64,000 bases of DNA, taken from Dehalococcoidia bacterium (GTDB lineage: Bacteria > Chloroflexota > Dehalococcoidia > Lucifugimonadales > UBA1123). The translations under genes and the position numbers were made by a program. Shown in pieces: positions 16,071-25,164 of the stretch (the first letter of the stretch is position 1; the number at the start of each line of letters is the position of its first letter). The stretch is taken from positions 1 to 64,000 of the forward strand of contig JAGWBK010000010.1 in NCBI GenBank assembly GCA_021295915.1. Reading direction: 5' to 3'. Under the pieces are notes generated by a model. That model had not been told where the DNA came from. It searched no databases and saw nothing but the letters and a program-made list of their open reading frames with translations.

Positions 16071-16877
16071 TCAGATGACCAGCGGGATCTCGGGTGCATG
16101 TCCCGTGGGTGCTGCACCGCCTGCGAGACCTCCCCCGTCTATGATGAACGATTCGCCATTCATGTAATCCGAAGCGCCGGATGCGAGGAAGACTGCAACG
16201 GCTCCCATCTCGTAGGGATGTCCCACTCGGCCAACAGGTATGAACTCACCCCTGGGCAGAGTAAGCCGCGACTCGTCTGTGCCTACAGTTGGTATGAAGC
16301 CAGGCACGATGCAGGTGCTCGTTATTCCGTATCTGCCCAGACTCGTTGCAAGCACACGAGTAAGATTAACGATTCCTCCCTTGCCGACGCAGTACATGTA
16401 GTTGTCCCTCCCGCCTCGGTATCCGAACCCGGAGGACACGTTGATGATCTTTCCGCCCCCACGCTCCACCATGTGCTTGGCGATTGCACGGGCACAATAG
16501 AACGCACTCGACATGTTGACATCGATGCCTACTTGCCAGTCGTCGTCAGTGATTTCCCAGATCGGGATCGCGCCCTGGCCCCGAACGATCCCAGCGTTAT
16601 TCAGCAGCACATCTACTTTGCCAAGCTCGTCAATTGCTGAATCCATCAGTTTCTTGACCTGGGCGGTGTCGGTCACGTCTGCTGAGATCGCTACGGCCTT
16701 TCGACCAAGGGACCTCGCCTCCTCAGCGACTTCTTCAATAGGCCCGGGCCGGCGGGCTGCAATGACGATGTCGGCTCCTGCCCGGGCCATCGCCAGAGTC
16801 ATTTCCCTGCCTAGTCCTGTGCCACCACCTGTGATGACAACCCCTTTGCCTTCAAGGCTGAGTTTCTCTGAGAGCAT
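16071..16877 (-). CDS. Short-chain dehydrogenase/reductase
   Basis: A 268-residue NAD(P)-dependent oxidoreductase of the classical SDR family. TGGGTGLG at about 16-23 is the cofactor site, DVLLNNAG near 88-95 the structural motif, NVSSGFG carries the active-site Ser, and YCVGK near 161-165 the catalytic Tyr and Lys. The C-terminus has an extra Gly/Pro-rich tail of about 15 residues. GGAGA stands before ATG 16877. It lies between birA and the degenerate SDR on the minus strand. The substrate cannot be predicted. Confidence 0.88.
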   Translation of the reverse strand: MLSEKLSLEGKGVVITGGGTGLGREMTLAMARAGADIVIAARRPGPIEEVAEEARSLGRKAVAISADVTDTAQVKKLMDSAIDELGKVDVLLNNAGIVRGQGAIPIWEITDDDWQVGIDVNMSSAFYCARAIAKHMVERGGGKIINVSSGFGYRGGRDNYMYCVGKGGIVNLTRVLATSLGRYGITSTCIVPGFIPTVGTDESRLTLPRGEFIPVGRVGHPYEMGAVAVFLASGASDYMNGESFIIDGGGLAGGAAPTGHAPEIPLVI

Positions 16878-16917
16878 GGTCTGTCTCCGATCTATTCTCG
16901 TTTATGAGTGAGCCGAA

Positions 16918-17694
16918 TTATACTTGCGTTGTAACTTCTCCCGCTATGGCACGGGCACGCGAGCCGTCACGTTGAAGCACGACGAGATTGCCATTCTCAT
17001 CCACCGACTCTGCAAGACCCTCAATCGTCCTGTCCCGCCATCTGAGCTGGACCTGTTTGCCGATCGTCTCCAGGCTCTCAGCCCACAGTTTCGTGAGGGA
17101 CTCTCCCGCGACGACCCGTCCGTACCAGTCTTCCAGATTGCGTAGGACTGTGAGGAGGACTTCGCTCCTGTCAAAAGTCCGGCCCGTGGCAGTTCGCAGG
17201 CTGGTGGCTGTCTCTGAGATCTCGGGATAGGCGGCTACGTCAAGATTGACATTTAGGCCGATCCCGACGAGTGCGTGCTCCAGCTTCCCACCTTCGAATT
17301 CAGTCTCGATGAGAATTCCACTTAACTTTCGCCCTCCAATACGTACATCGTTCGGCCACTTGACCGCGGTTGGCAGCCCCGTCGAGTGTGAGACGGTCCG
17401 GTGGATCGCAAGAGTTGCTGCCATGTTCATGTAGGTCAACTGCTCGGGAGCCGGACGAAGAAGTACGGTGAAATACAGGTTGAGGCCGGGAGGGGAGACC
17501 CACGTTCGATCGAACCGGCCACGACCGCGCCCCTGTTGTTCCGCTATGACCACAGTACCTTCGGGCTCGCCATTTCGGGCCATTGCCCTGGCTACGTCCA
17601 TGGTGGAACCGGTTTCAATGTGGTAGCTGATGCGGTGGCCAATTGCAGAGTCAGCCATCGCAGCTTCTATTAGTTCGATATCCAGAAGCTCCAC
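16918..17694 (-). CDS. birA: Biotin--[acetyl-CoA-carboxylase] ligase
   Basis: Attaches biotin to the carrier lysine of acetyl-CoA carboxylase and related enzymes through biotinyl-AMP. The 258-residue protein begins directly with the catalytic domain: ETGSTMD near 27-33, the adenylate loop GRGRGRFDRTWVSPPG near 54-69, and KWPNDVRIGGRKLSGILIE near 114-132. The C-terminal SH3-like domain is present. There is no N-terminal HTH, so it is the short, non-repressor form. The start is GTG 17694, 6 bases after the stop of the deazaflavin enzyme gene. Confidence 0.93.
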   Translation of the reverse strand: MELLDIELIEAAMADSAIGHRISYHIETGSTMDVARAMARNGEPEGTVVIAEQQGRGRGRFDRTWVSPPGLNLYFTVLLRPAPEQLTYMNMAATLAIHRTVSHSTGLPTAVKWPNDVRIGGRKLSGILIETEFEGGKLEHALVGIGLNVNLDVAAYPEISETATSLRTATGRTFDRSEVLLTVLRNLEDWYGRVVAGESLTKLWAESLETIGKQVQLRWRDRTIEGLAESVDENGNLVVLQRDGSRARAIAGEVTTQV

Positions 17695-17700
17695 GATCTG

Positions 17701-18087
17701 TTAGCCGGTCGTCGGAATAAGCTCGACCAGCTTACTTCCCTCCACCCATGGCTCAATGTTCAGTCCCTGTCCCTGCCTGAACGCGGACTGGACAGCCAGG
17801 CGAGTAAAGACATCCCTTCGCTCGTCTTCACCAGTGATAGGACGAGCATTCACAGCAATGTCCGCCTTGACTTCATCCTTCAGATGCAGCGTTACGTCCC
17901 GGTTGGCGTAGAGGTTTGCGTACCAGCTTCGTGGCCCCGGGGAGGCAGCCAGATACAGCTGGCCCTCCATCAGGTGGCACCAGATCTCAATACGTCTGGG
18001 TTGTCCTGAACTTCGTCCAATGGTCGTAATGTCCACGACCATGTCTATGGAGAGGGCGTTCCTTACTGAGGGTTCCAAGTTCTGCAA
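17701..18087 (-). CDS. Deazaflavin (F420)-dependent nitroreductase-family protein
   Basis: A split-barrel protein of the DUF385 / deazaflavin-dependent nitroreductase family; relatives use F420 to reduce or oxidise diverse small molecules. The family core starts with VVDITTIGRSSGQPRRIEIW, continues with LYLAASPGPRSWYANL and VTLHLKDEV, and ends near LVELIP. An open frame extends to a GTG/ATG region at 18219, but the extra N-terminus does not resemble the family. TTG 18087 is preferred because GGAGG at 18094-18098 stands 6 bases before it, giving about 128 residues, the normal length. It heads the minus-strand unit with birA and the two SDRs. F420 use is inferred from family. Confidence 0.78.
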   Translation of the reverse strand: MQNLEPSVRNALSIDMVVDITTIGRSSGQPRRIEIWCHLMEGQLYLAASPGPRSWYANLYANRDVTLHLKDEVKADIAVNARPITGEDERRDVFTRLAVQSAFRQGQGLNIEPWVEGSKLVELIPTTG

Positions 18088-18254
18088 TATCAACCTCCAC
18101 TGCAGGGGTTGGAGCGGTTCGACAGGGCTCAATCTTCTCACACAGGTTTCAGTGGTACAACTGAGTTGTCCCCGGCCGAGGGCTGTTGCGTTGAACTCGA
18201 ACCAGCCCACTGCTACCATCTGACCGATTCGAATTGGTAAGCAGGAGGAAGTCG

Positions 18255-18581
18255 ATGATCTACGAATATCGCGTGTACGAAGCAGCCCCAGGCAAGATGG
18301 AAGCCCTGAACGCTAGGTTCCGAAACCACACTCTTGGAATCTTTGAGCGTCACGGGATCAAGAACATCGGTTACTGGACATCGGCGGTTGGAGATTACTC
18401 GGACCGACTGATCTACATCATCGCTTTTGAAGACGAAGGCCATCGCGAGCGAGCTTGGGCTGCGTTCCGAGCTGACCCTGAATGGAACAAAGTACGTTCA
18501 GAGTCAGAAGTTGATGGTGCTCTGACCGCTAGGGTTTTCAACACGCTCCTAAGCCCAACTGACTACTCACCGCTACAGTAA
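18255..18581 (+). CDS. NIPSNAP family protein
   Basis: A small alpha/beta-barrel protein of about 108 residues. MIYEYRVYEAAPGKMEAL at the start and the HGIKNIGYW strand followed by LIYIIAFEDEGHRERAWAAF match the NIPSNAP ferredoxin-like fold. Bacterial members often lie beside degradation genes, but the biochemical role is unknown. ATG 18255 has AGGAGG at 18242-18247. It ends one base before hyuA begins, so the three genes NIPSNAP-hyuA-hyuB form one transcript. Confidence 0.85.
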   Translation: MIYEYRVYEAAPGKMEALNARFRNHTLGIFERHGIKNIGYWTSAVGDYSDRLIYIIAFEDEGHRERAWAAFRADPEWNKVRSESEVDGALTARVFNTLLSPTDYSPLQ

Positions 18582-18582
18582 A

Positions 18583-20640
18583 TTGTCGCAGTACCATGTA
18601 GCTGTCGACATAGGCGGCACGTTCACTGACGTTGTCGTCCAGGACACAGATGCCGGCGAGCTCTGGACGGTCAAGACCCCGACGACACCGTCGGATTTCG
18701 CCGAAGGCTTTATGACCGGAGTTCGCCTGGGACTTTCTCAGGCGGACGCCGCGGCCGGCGAAGTGCTCAGGCTTTTCCATGGAGCGACGATCGCGACAAA
18801 CGCCGTAATCGAGCGGCGACCCGCAACGGTCGGCCTTTTGACCACCAAGGGGTTCAAGTACGTCCTCGAAATCGGTCGGCATGACATCCCTCGTGGCAAC
18901 AACATCTACGCATGGATGAAGCCCGAACGTCCGGTACCGCCGAATCGCATCTTCGAAGTCTCTGAGAGGCTGGACCGCACTGGCAGCGTACTGACCAGCC
19001 TGAGCGAAGATGATTGTCGGACAGCGGCAAAAGCCCTGCATGAATTGCAGGTTGAAGCGGTCGCGGTCTGCTTTCTCTACTCTTACGCCAATGACGCCCA
19101 CGAGCAACGAGCCGCTGAAATCCTTCGCGAGGAGTTGGACGGTATTCCGATCTCCCTTTCGAGCGAAGTGCTTCCCCAGTTCCGCGAATTCGAGCGCACA
19201 ATCGCCACAACGCTGAACGCCTATGTAATGCCGCAGGTGTCACGGTATCTGACAGGTCTTGAGTCGGCGGCCAATCGCGACGGCATGAACGCGCCCCTGT
19301 TCATCATGAAATCGAACGGCGGTGTGACAAGCGCAGACCTCGCCGCGCGGCAGGCTATCCATACCGTCCTGTCAGGGCCAGTTGCCGGCGTCATGGGGGC
19401 GACTCGGGTCTCAGACGATGCGGGCTACCCTGGCTTCATATCAGTTGATGTCGGCGGGACCAGTGCGGACATCTGCCTTGTAAGGGACGGTCGTCCAGAT
19501 GTCACTGTGGAGCGCAGCATAGGCGGCTTGCCTTTACAGCTACCTATGCTGGACATCGCCACAATTGGCGCCGGAGGGGGCAGCATCGCCCGCGTCTCGG
19601 CAACTGGCGGACTCGCGGTCGGCCCTGAAAGCGCAGGTGCCGATCCAGGCCCTGCGTGCTACGGGCAGGGCGGCGCAGAGCCTACTGTCACCGACGCCCG
19701 ATTGGTGTTAGGTCACCTGCCGCAGCACTTGCTGGGCGGAGAGATGCACATCGACCCGGAACTGGCGCGTGCTGCAATTCTGAGCAGAGTTGCTGAGCCC
19801 CTTGGTCTCACAATCGATGACGCGGCAGCAGGCATCGTCGAAGTCGCTGATAACAACATGGCAGGCGCGATGCGTACGGTGTCGGTTGGCAGAGGGCTTG
19901 ACCCAAAGGACTTCGCGCTAGTCGCATTCGGAGGTGCGGGACCGCTCCATGCCTGTTCCCTGGCGTCGTTGCTGGGTATGGACACGATCGTCGTTCCGCC
20001 CACGCCTGGCGTGCTTTCGACATACGGACTGCTGTTCACCGACCTCCGCAATGACTACGTGCAGACGTATCTCCAATCGGGAGAGCCGTCCGTGGCGGAT
20101 GTATCCTCAGCGTATTCTCAGCTTGAGTCACAGGCTGCCAACTGGCTCGACAGAGAGGGCGTTCCCTCACACGCACAGCAGGTTACCCGCTCCGCGGATC
20201 TGAGATATCAACACCAGGGATGGGAGATTACAGTTGACGTGCCAGATGGGGATGTCAGCCAGCAGACACTCGCGGACATGGTTACAAATTTCCACGGGCT
20301 TCACGAAAGGCTGTACACATACAATCTTCCGCACCAGACCGTGGAGCTCGTCAACCTGAGAGTTACAGCACTCGGCAGTCTGCCAAGACCGACCTCAGAA
20401 CCGGTCACCGCGCAGACTGTATCAAGTCCGGCGCCGACCTCTCAGAGGAAAGCCAGGCTTTCCCGCCGAGAAGGTTACGTCGATGTCCCAGTCTACGGGC
20501 GGGACCAATTGGTCGCAGGTGTTCGGATCGAGGGTCCAGCGATAGTGGAACAGCGCGATACAACATCCCTGATAGCTGACGGCTACGTCTCGGTAACCGA
20601 CGGCTATGGCAATCTGATTATTCGCCCTAAGGACAACTGA
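18583..20640 (+). CDS. hyuA: Hydantoinase/oxoprolinase family protein, subunit A
   Basis: The HyuA subunit of ATP-dependent N-methylhydantoinase / 5-oxoprolinase-type enzymes, which open cyclic amides such as hydantoins, or carboxylate ketones in related enzymes. The 685-residue protein has the actin-like phosphate motif VAVDIGGTFTDVVVQD at 6-21, HGATIATNAVIERR near 66-79, LSGPVAGVMGATR near 264-276 and SVDVGGTSADICLV near 287-300. The start is TTG 18583, directly after the NIPSNAP stop. It is paired with hyuB 23 bases downstream. Substrate specificity cannot be told. Confidence 0.9.
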   Translation: MSQYHVAVDIGGTFTDVVVQDTDAGELWTVKTPTTPSDFAEGFMTGVRLGLSQADAAAGEVLRLFHGATIATNAVIERRPATVGLLTTKGFKYVLEIGRHDIPRGNNIYAWMKPERPVPPNRIFEVSERLDRTGSVLTSLSEDDCRTAAKALHELQVEAVAVCFLYSYANDAHEQRAAEILREELDGIPISLSSEVLPQFREFERTIATTLNAYVMPQVSRYLTGLESAANRDGMNAPLFIMKSNGGVTSADLAARQAIHTVLSGPVAGVMGATRVSDDAGYPGFISVDVGGTSADICLVRDGRPDVTVERSIGGLPLQLPMLDIATIGAGGGSIARVSATGGLAVGPESAGADPGPACYGQGGAEPTVTDARLVLGHLPQHLLGGEMHIDPELARAAILSRVAEPLGLTIDDAAAGIVEVADNNMAGAMRTVSVGRGLDPKDFALVAFGGAGPLHACSLASLLGMDTIVVPPTPGVLSTYGLLFTDLRNDYVQTYLQSGEPSVADVSSAYSQLESQAANWLDREGVPSHAQQVTRSADLRYQHQGWEITVDVPDGDVSQQTLADMVTNFHGLHERLYTYNLPHQTVELVNLRVTALGSLPRPTSEPVTAQTVSSPAPTSQRKARLSRREGYVDVPVYGRDQLVAGVRIEGPAIVEQRDTTSLIADGYVSVTDGYGNLIIRPKDN

Positions 20641-20663
20641 AACCCACCTGTGAGGAACAGCTA

Positions 20664-22442
20664 ATGTCTGTCGATCCGATCACACTTGAGATAGTGCGCG
20701 GCGCCGTCAGTTCCATCATCCGACAGATGGAGGCCCTGATAGAGCGAACGGCGATGTCTCCGGTCATTAAAGAGAAGATGGACTACTTCGTGGGCGTCTA
20801 TGACCTTGATGGCCGCGTCGTTGATGGGTTTCTTTCGACCTCAGGACCTCGCATAGTGGACCCTGTGCTTGAAGAGTATCCACTTGAAGACATGCGGCCC
20901 GGCGACCTCTACTGGTACAACGACCCGCACAGGTCGAAGGGTGCAATACAGCATACGGGCGACATGTGCTTCACGTCACCCGTCTTCCATGATGACCGTC
21001 CCGTCGGCTTTGCGGTCAGCTACGGTCACTTCTGGGACATCGGTGGGAGTGTCGCAGGCAGCCTCTCACCTCACGCCTCCGAGATCTTCCACGAGGGGAT
21101 GCTGGTCCCTCCGATCAGGATAATGCGCAAAGGTGAGATCAACCGAGAGGCCTACGCGGTCATCCTGAATAACAGCAGGTTCCCAGAGATGCTTGAAGGC
21201 GACACCCGCGCGCTGATGGCAGCATGCCGGCTCGCTGAGGATCGCGTAGCGGAACTGATGGACCGCTACAACCAGGAGGTTATATTGGAGGCGTTCGATG
21301 AGATCGTGCAGCGCAGCATCGACGCTTACAGAGACTTCGCCCGCGAAGTAATTCCTGAGGGAGAGCACCACTTCTTCGATTACGTGGACCGCGATCCGGT
21401 GGACGATGATCCAAGGCTTGTCGACGTCAAGCTGCTTAACCAGGAGGGCCGACTTGTAGCCGACCTGACTGGCAGTGGTCCACAGGCAAGAGGCCCAGTC
21501 AACTTCATCACGAGTCCGGGTGCGTTCAACCTCATACTTGCGCGACATCTCAGCTACATGAATCCAGGCCTTCCACTCAACGAGGGTGCCGTGGCCTTTC
21601 TGGACGAGGTGCGAACCGAGCCCGGGACGATAACCTACCCGAGTTTTCCGGCCCCTGTCGGGCTCAGGAGTCACACGGTCATTCGACTCATGGACATTAT
21701 GGGTGGCGTACTTGCTCAGGCTAACGAAGGGCAGGGCCCCGCTGCCTCGCCGATCTACGTCATATACAATCTCCGCACTGTTAATGACGACGGACAGTAT
21801 CTCTACTTCAGTGAAGGCATCGGCTCCGGTCAAGGAGCGCGTCCGACAGGGGATGGCCTAAACGTCATCTACTTCCGGGACCAACGCAACTACCCGCTAG
21901 AGTTTGAAGAAGGCGAGTTCCCTCTCCGCGTCGAGCAGTACGCGATCAGGCCAGACTCCGGAGGGCCTGGCCTCTATCGCGGAGGGTTTGGCGTTATTCG
22001 AGACGTCCGCGTGCTTGTCGACTGTACTATGAGCACGCGTATGGACAACGTGAGGTTCCCCTGCTTTGGACTCAATGGCGGGCGTGCTGGACAGCCCGGC
22101 CGATTCGTCCTGAATCCCGGCACACCTGATGAGCGAGAGGTCTCGCCTGCAGGTGAGGGAATCCAGGTAAGGGCAGGCGACCTTCTGAGGGCTGAGACCG
22201 GTGGCGGTGGCGGTTGGGGACACCCCTTCGATCGCGACCCACGAGTTGTCGCGAACGACGTTCTTGGAGGCTTCGTAACGAGAGCAGCCGCCGAATCGAG
22301 CTACGGAGTAGTCCTGACTACCAGTATGGAACTCGACAGGGAACAAACCGAGGCGCTCAGGTCACGGAATCGGCCAGATATTGAGGACGTTGATAGGGGA
22401 CACCACGCCGCCGAGTGGCTGGCCCGTATGGGAACAGCTTAA
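20664..22442 (+). CDS. hyuB: Hydantoinase/oxoprolinase family protein, subunit B
   Basis: The 592-residue HyuB partner of HyuA. It begins with DPITLEIVRGAVSSIIRQM, the standard opening of this family, and contains GDLYWYNDPH near 86-95, HTGDMCFTSPVF, VSYGHFWDIGGSVAGS near 120-135 and the C-terminal GGGGGWGHPFDRDP near 515-528. Length is typical. Together the pair would hydrolyse a cyclic amide with ATP in the cytoplasm. It is followed by 157 bases containing the candidate promoter for ppk2. Confidence 0.9.
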   Translation: MSVDPITLEIVRGAVSSIIRQMEALIERTAMSPVIKEKMDYFVGVYDLDGRVVDGFLSTSGPRIVDPVLEEYPLEDMRPGDLYWYNDPHRSKGAIQHTGDMCFTSPVFHDDRPVGFAVSYGHFWDIGGSVAGSLSPHASEIFHEGMLVPPIRIMRKGEINREAYAVILNNSRFPEMLEGDTRALMAACRLAEDRVAELMDRYNQEVILEAFDEIVQRSIDAYRDFAREVIPEGEHHFFDYVDRDPVDDDPRLVDVKLLNQEGRLVADLTGSGPQARGPVNFITSPGAFNLILARHLSYMNPGLPLNEGAVAFLDEVRTEPGTITYPSFPAPVGLRSHTVIRLMDIMGGVLAQANEGQGPAASPIYVIYNLRTVNDDGQYLYFSEGIGSGQGARPTGDGLNVIYFRDQRNYPLEFEEGEFPLRVEQYAIRPDSGGPGLYRGGFGVIRDVRVLVDCTMSTRMDNVRFPCFGLNGGRAGQPGRFVLNPGTPDEREVSPAGEGIQVRAGDLLRAETGGGGGWGHPFDRDPRVVANDVLGGFVTRAAAESSYGVVLTTSMELDREQTEALRSRNRPDIEDVDRGHHAAEWLARMGTA

Positions 22443-22511
22443 GGCTCCATAGTTTGAAGGGACTCCATGGGTGCTCTCCGATCTTTGTCCCTTACAAAAG
22501 CGCACCTGAGT

Positions 22512-22540
22512 TTGACACCAACGTCTTCGATTCTTACCAT
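22512..22540 (+). promoter_or_regulatory. Candidate promoter upstream of ppk2, inside an inverted repeat
   Basis: TTGACA at 22512-22517 and TACCAT at 22535-22540 are 17 bases apart. The -35 is also the left arm of an imperfect inverted repeat: TTGACACCAA at 22512-22521 faces TTGGTGTGACAA at 22545-22556. This places the core promoter between operator-like arms. Function is inferred. Confidence 0.45.
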
Positions 22541-22599
22541 GGAATTGGTGTGACAAGTAGTCGGTTGCCTTATTCAATCACTGGTGGTCAAAGCTGCAG

Positions 22600-23475
22600 A
22601 TGCAAGCTCAAACTACCATCCTTCCAGAAACTTCGGCGATCAAGTACGAGGTGCGCGAGTTCCGCGATGTTTCGTACAGAACCTATCGCGCCGAGTTAAG
22701 ACTGCTTAGGCTCCAACTTCTCCTACTCCAGGAGTGGGCCGCCGAGCAGGGCCAACGAATTGCGATTGTTCTTGAGGGTCGTGACGCTGCCGGCAAGGGT
22801 TCAACTGCATCGGGAATTACCCACTACCTCAATCCGAAGTTCGTCACCGTTGTCGAGCAGGGTATACCGAGCGCTAAGCAGATGAGAAATTGGCTCGGGA
22901 CGCACTACAGGCAGTTGCCAACCCCCGGTCAAATGACCATTTTTGACAGGTCCTGGTACTCTCGCGCGCTCATTCAGCCAGTCATGGGTTACTGCACTAT
23001 GAGACAGTACAACTACTTTATGAATCGTGTAAACGATTGGGAGAGAGACGTCATCGACGAGGGCATTCATCTTCTTAAGATATATCTCTCTGTCTCCAGG
23101 GAAGCCCAGGACATGCGTTTCAGGCTGCGGGAGAACAGCGAACTCCAGTACTGGAAGTACTCGTCAACCGACCGCATGGCTGCTGAGCGTTGGCACATGA
23201 TCACTTACTTCAAAGAGCGAATGTTTGCCGTCACCTCGACAGACTATGCCCCCTGGATAGTCATCGAGTCGGATAACAAACACCAGGCCAGACTTAACGT
23301 CTTTCACTACATACTTAGCCAGTTTGAATATGACGGCAAGAATCTCAGTCTCGAATCGATTCAACCCCAGGCCAATGGACACTACTTCACCGACATGATC
23401 GTGGACGGAGTCCTGTTCAAAGACATGGACCCTGATCAGGTGGAAGTCCTAGAACGGATACTGATGCATGAGTAA
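22600..23475 (+). CDS. ppk2: Polyphosphate kinase 2 family protein
   Basis: PPK2 enzymes transfer phosphate between polyphosphate and nucleotides, usually making ATP or GTP from polyphosphate. The 291-residue one-domain protein has the Walker A motif EGRDAAGKGST at 59-69, the Walker B-like FDRSWYSRAL near 115-124, the lid region with RVNDWERDVIDEG near 147-159, and YAPWIVIESDNKHQARLNVF near 217-236. Length fits the single-domain class. Its last codons overlap the Nudix gene (start at 23468) by 8 bases, so the two are translationally coupled. Confidence 0.9.
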   Translation: MQAQTTILPETSAIKYEVREFRDVSYRTYRAELRLLRLQLLLLQEWAAEQGQRIAIVLEGRDAAGKGSTASGITHYLNPKFVTVVEQGIPSAKQMRNWLGTHYRQLPTPGQMTIFDRSWYSRALIQPVMGYCTMRQYNYFMNRVNDWERDVIDEGIHLLKIYLSVSREAQDMRFRLRENSELQYWKYSSTDRMAAERWHMITYFKERMFAVTSTDYAPWIVIESDNKHQARLNVFHYILSQFEYDGKNLSLESIQPQANGHYFTDMIVDGVLFKDMDPDQVEVLERILMHE

Positions 23476-23950
23476 TGGCGACATCCCGCAGATGGCCGCC
23501 GCCGGAGGGCTTGTCCTCTGCGGTGGCCACGCACTTTTAATCAGGAAGCACGGGCTGTGGGACATCCCCAAGGGCAAGGTCAAGAAGGAGGAACCTCACG
23601 AGCGCTGTGCGCGCAGGGAGATCTCCGAAGAGACCGGCATCCGTCGAAAGCGACTTAAGGTCCGGCAGTTCTTCTGTCGGACAAGTTACATCTCCTACTA
23701 CTCTGGCAAGCCGTTTAATAAAACTGTCACCTGGTTCCTGTTGGACTACGATGGAAGCACCGCAGATTCCCTGGAGCCTGACCTTTCCGAAGACATAGAC
23801 CTTTGCGAGTGGATACCCGTCGACGAGCTGGTCGAGAAACTTGATGCTGGTCGGCCTTACCTCCGGGCGGTCAGGAGGACAGTCGCCGAGTCGCTCCACC
23901 TGCTGAAGCAGGCACCAATGGATGAAAGGGTAGGCTTCGCCGCATCATGA
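23468..23950 (+). CDS. Nudix hydrolase
   Basis: Hydrolyses a nucleoside diphosphate linked to another group, releasing a monophosphate. The Nudix box occupies residues 36-58: it begins GKVKKEE and contains REISEETG with the metal-binding glutamates. LWDIPKG just before it is typical. At 160 residues it is a stand-alone domain. It overlaps ppk2 by 8 bases upstream and the enolase-superfamily gene by 4 bases downstream. Relatives next to polyphosphate enzymes often act on dinucleoside polyphosphates or diphosphoinositol-like compounds; here this is only a guess. Confidence 0.88.
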   Translation: MSNGDIPQMAAAGGLVLCGGHALLIRKHGLWDIPKGKVKKEEPHERCARREISEETGIRRKRLKVRQFFCRTSYISYYSGKPFNKTVTWFLLDYDGSTADSLEPDLSEDIDLCEWIPVDELVEKLDAGRPYLRAVRRTVAESLHLLKQAPMDERVGFAAS

Positions 23951-25113
23951 AGATTACCAGTGTTCGAGCTATCCCCATGTCCGATCCGGTTCCAGAGGAG
24001 CGTCAGCATCGGACCGATCTCGGGACTAAGGTCAAGAGCGACGCCGTACTGATACTAGTTGATACGGACGACGGTCTAACCGGCATGGGCGCTTCTCTGG
24101 GGAGCCCCGAGACTGTCTCAGCCATAGTCGAGTACGATCTTGCTCCTGCGCTGCTTGGCGAAGACCCCATGTACTCGGAACTACTGTGGGAGAAGATGTA
24201 CAACGGATCCCGGTGGAAGCCTGCGCTGGAGAGAGGCCACTCTCAGCCTTCGGAGGCGCGTCGAGGTGTCACCCTCGAAGCCATAGCAGGTGTAGATATC
24301 GCGATCTGGGACGTGAAAGCACAATCCCTCGGCGTGCCCGTCTATCATGCCCTGGGAGCCGCTCGTGACACCGTCCGCGGCTACGGCTCTGGTGGATGGG
24401 CCCCTGGAGACGAGGCCGAGCAGGAGATGGCCGGCTACGCCTCAAAGGGCTTTACCGCCGTCAAGATGCGCGTCGTCGGACGCGATTGCTTCTCAATTGA
24501 AAACACAGTTCGCAGGGTGGCTGCGGCACGCAGAGGCATCGGTAAGGATGTCGAACTAATGGTGGACGCGCACGGCTCGCTGGACGTATCCACCGCGATC
24601 AGGCTGGCCCGAGAGCTTGAGCCATACGACATTTCATGGTTCGAGGAGCCTATTTCACCGGACGACCATCCCGGACTGGCTGAAGTACGCCGTTCGACGG
24701 TGATACCGATTGCCACGGGGGAGCGCGAATTCACGAGGTTTGATTTCGAGGACCTCTTCAACCATCGCGCACTGGATATCGCCCAACCGGACGTGGCGAG
24801 AGCGGGTGGCTTGACCGAGATTAGACGCATCGGAGCAATGGCATCCGCCAAGGGAATCAGGCTGGCTCCACATGCCTGGGGCTCCGGCGTGCTGTTCGCG
24901 GCCAGTATGCACGTCGCGATGTCGGCGCCGAACTGCCACATCCTCGAGGTCAGCCAGGGCTACATGCCGATGATGAACGATCTCTTCAATGAGCCATACG
25001 ACATCAGGGATGGCACGGTACACGCGCCGCAAGCACCCGGTCTGGGATTCACGCTCAGTGACGATGCATTGGAACGCTTTGAGTACGTCCCAGGTCCCGA
25101 GTTCGTCTTCTAG
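23947..25113 (+). CDS. Mandelate racemase/muconate-lactonizing enzyme family protein
   Basis: A 388-residue member of the enolase superfamily. These enzymes abstract a proton next to a carboxylate with Mg2+ help, as acid-sugar dehydratases, racemases or lactonizing enzymes. VKMR near 173-176 carries the first-base Lys/Arg pair. Metal ligands appear as DAHG near 207, EEP near 233 and GERE near 258. HAWGSGV near 309 supplies the catalytic His, as in the mandelate racemase group. QPDVARAGGLTE is standard. Its start codon overlaps the Nudix stop (ATGA), linking it to that gene. The SAR202 group is noted for expanded families of these enzymes, consistent with the setting. Confidence 0.88.
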   Translation: MKITSVRAIPMSDPVPEERQHRTDLGTKVKSDAVLILVDTDDGLTGMGASLGSPETVSAIVEYDLAPALLGEDPMYSELLWEKMYNGSRWKPALERGHSQPSEARRGVTLEAIAGVDIAIWDVKAQSLGVPVYHALGAARDTVRGYGSGGWAPGDEAEQEMAGYASKGFTAVKMRVVGRDCFSIENTVRRVAAARRGIGKDVELMVDAHGSLDVSTAIRLARELEPYDISWFEEPISPDDHPGLAEVRRSTVIPIATGEREFTRFDFEDLFNHRALDIAQPDVARAGGLTEIRRIGAMASAKGIRLAPHAWGSGVLFAASMHVAMSAPNCHILEVSQGYMPMMNDLFNEPYDIRDGTVHAPQAPGLGFTLSDDALERFEYVPGPEFVF

Positions 25114-25164
25114 GCGTATTCTGAGTCACCTCGCGCCACTGCGCTTGAACACCTGGCTTTCATC

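Noticed and set aside
18088-18219. N-terminal extension of the deazaflavin enzyme to 18219
   Set aside because: The extra residues do not fit the family, and a GGAGG-supported TTG at 18087 gives the usual length.
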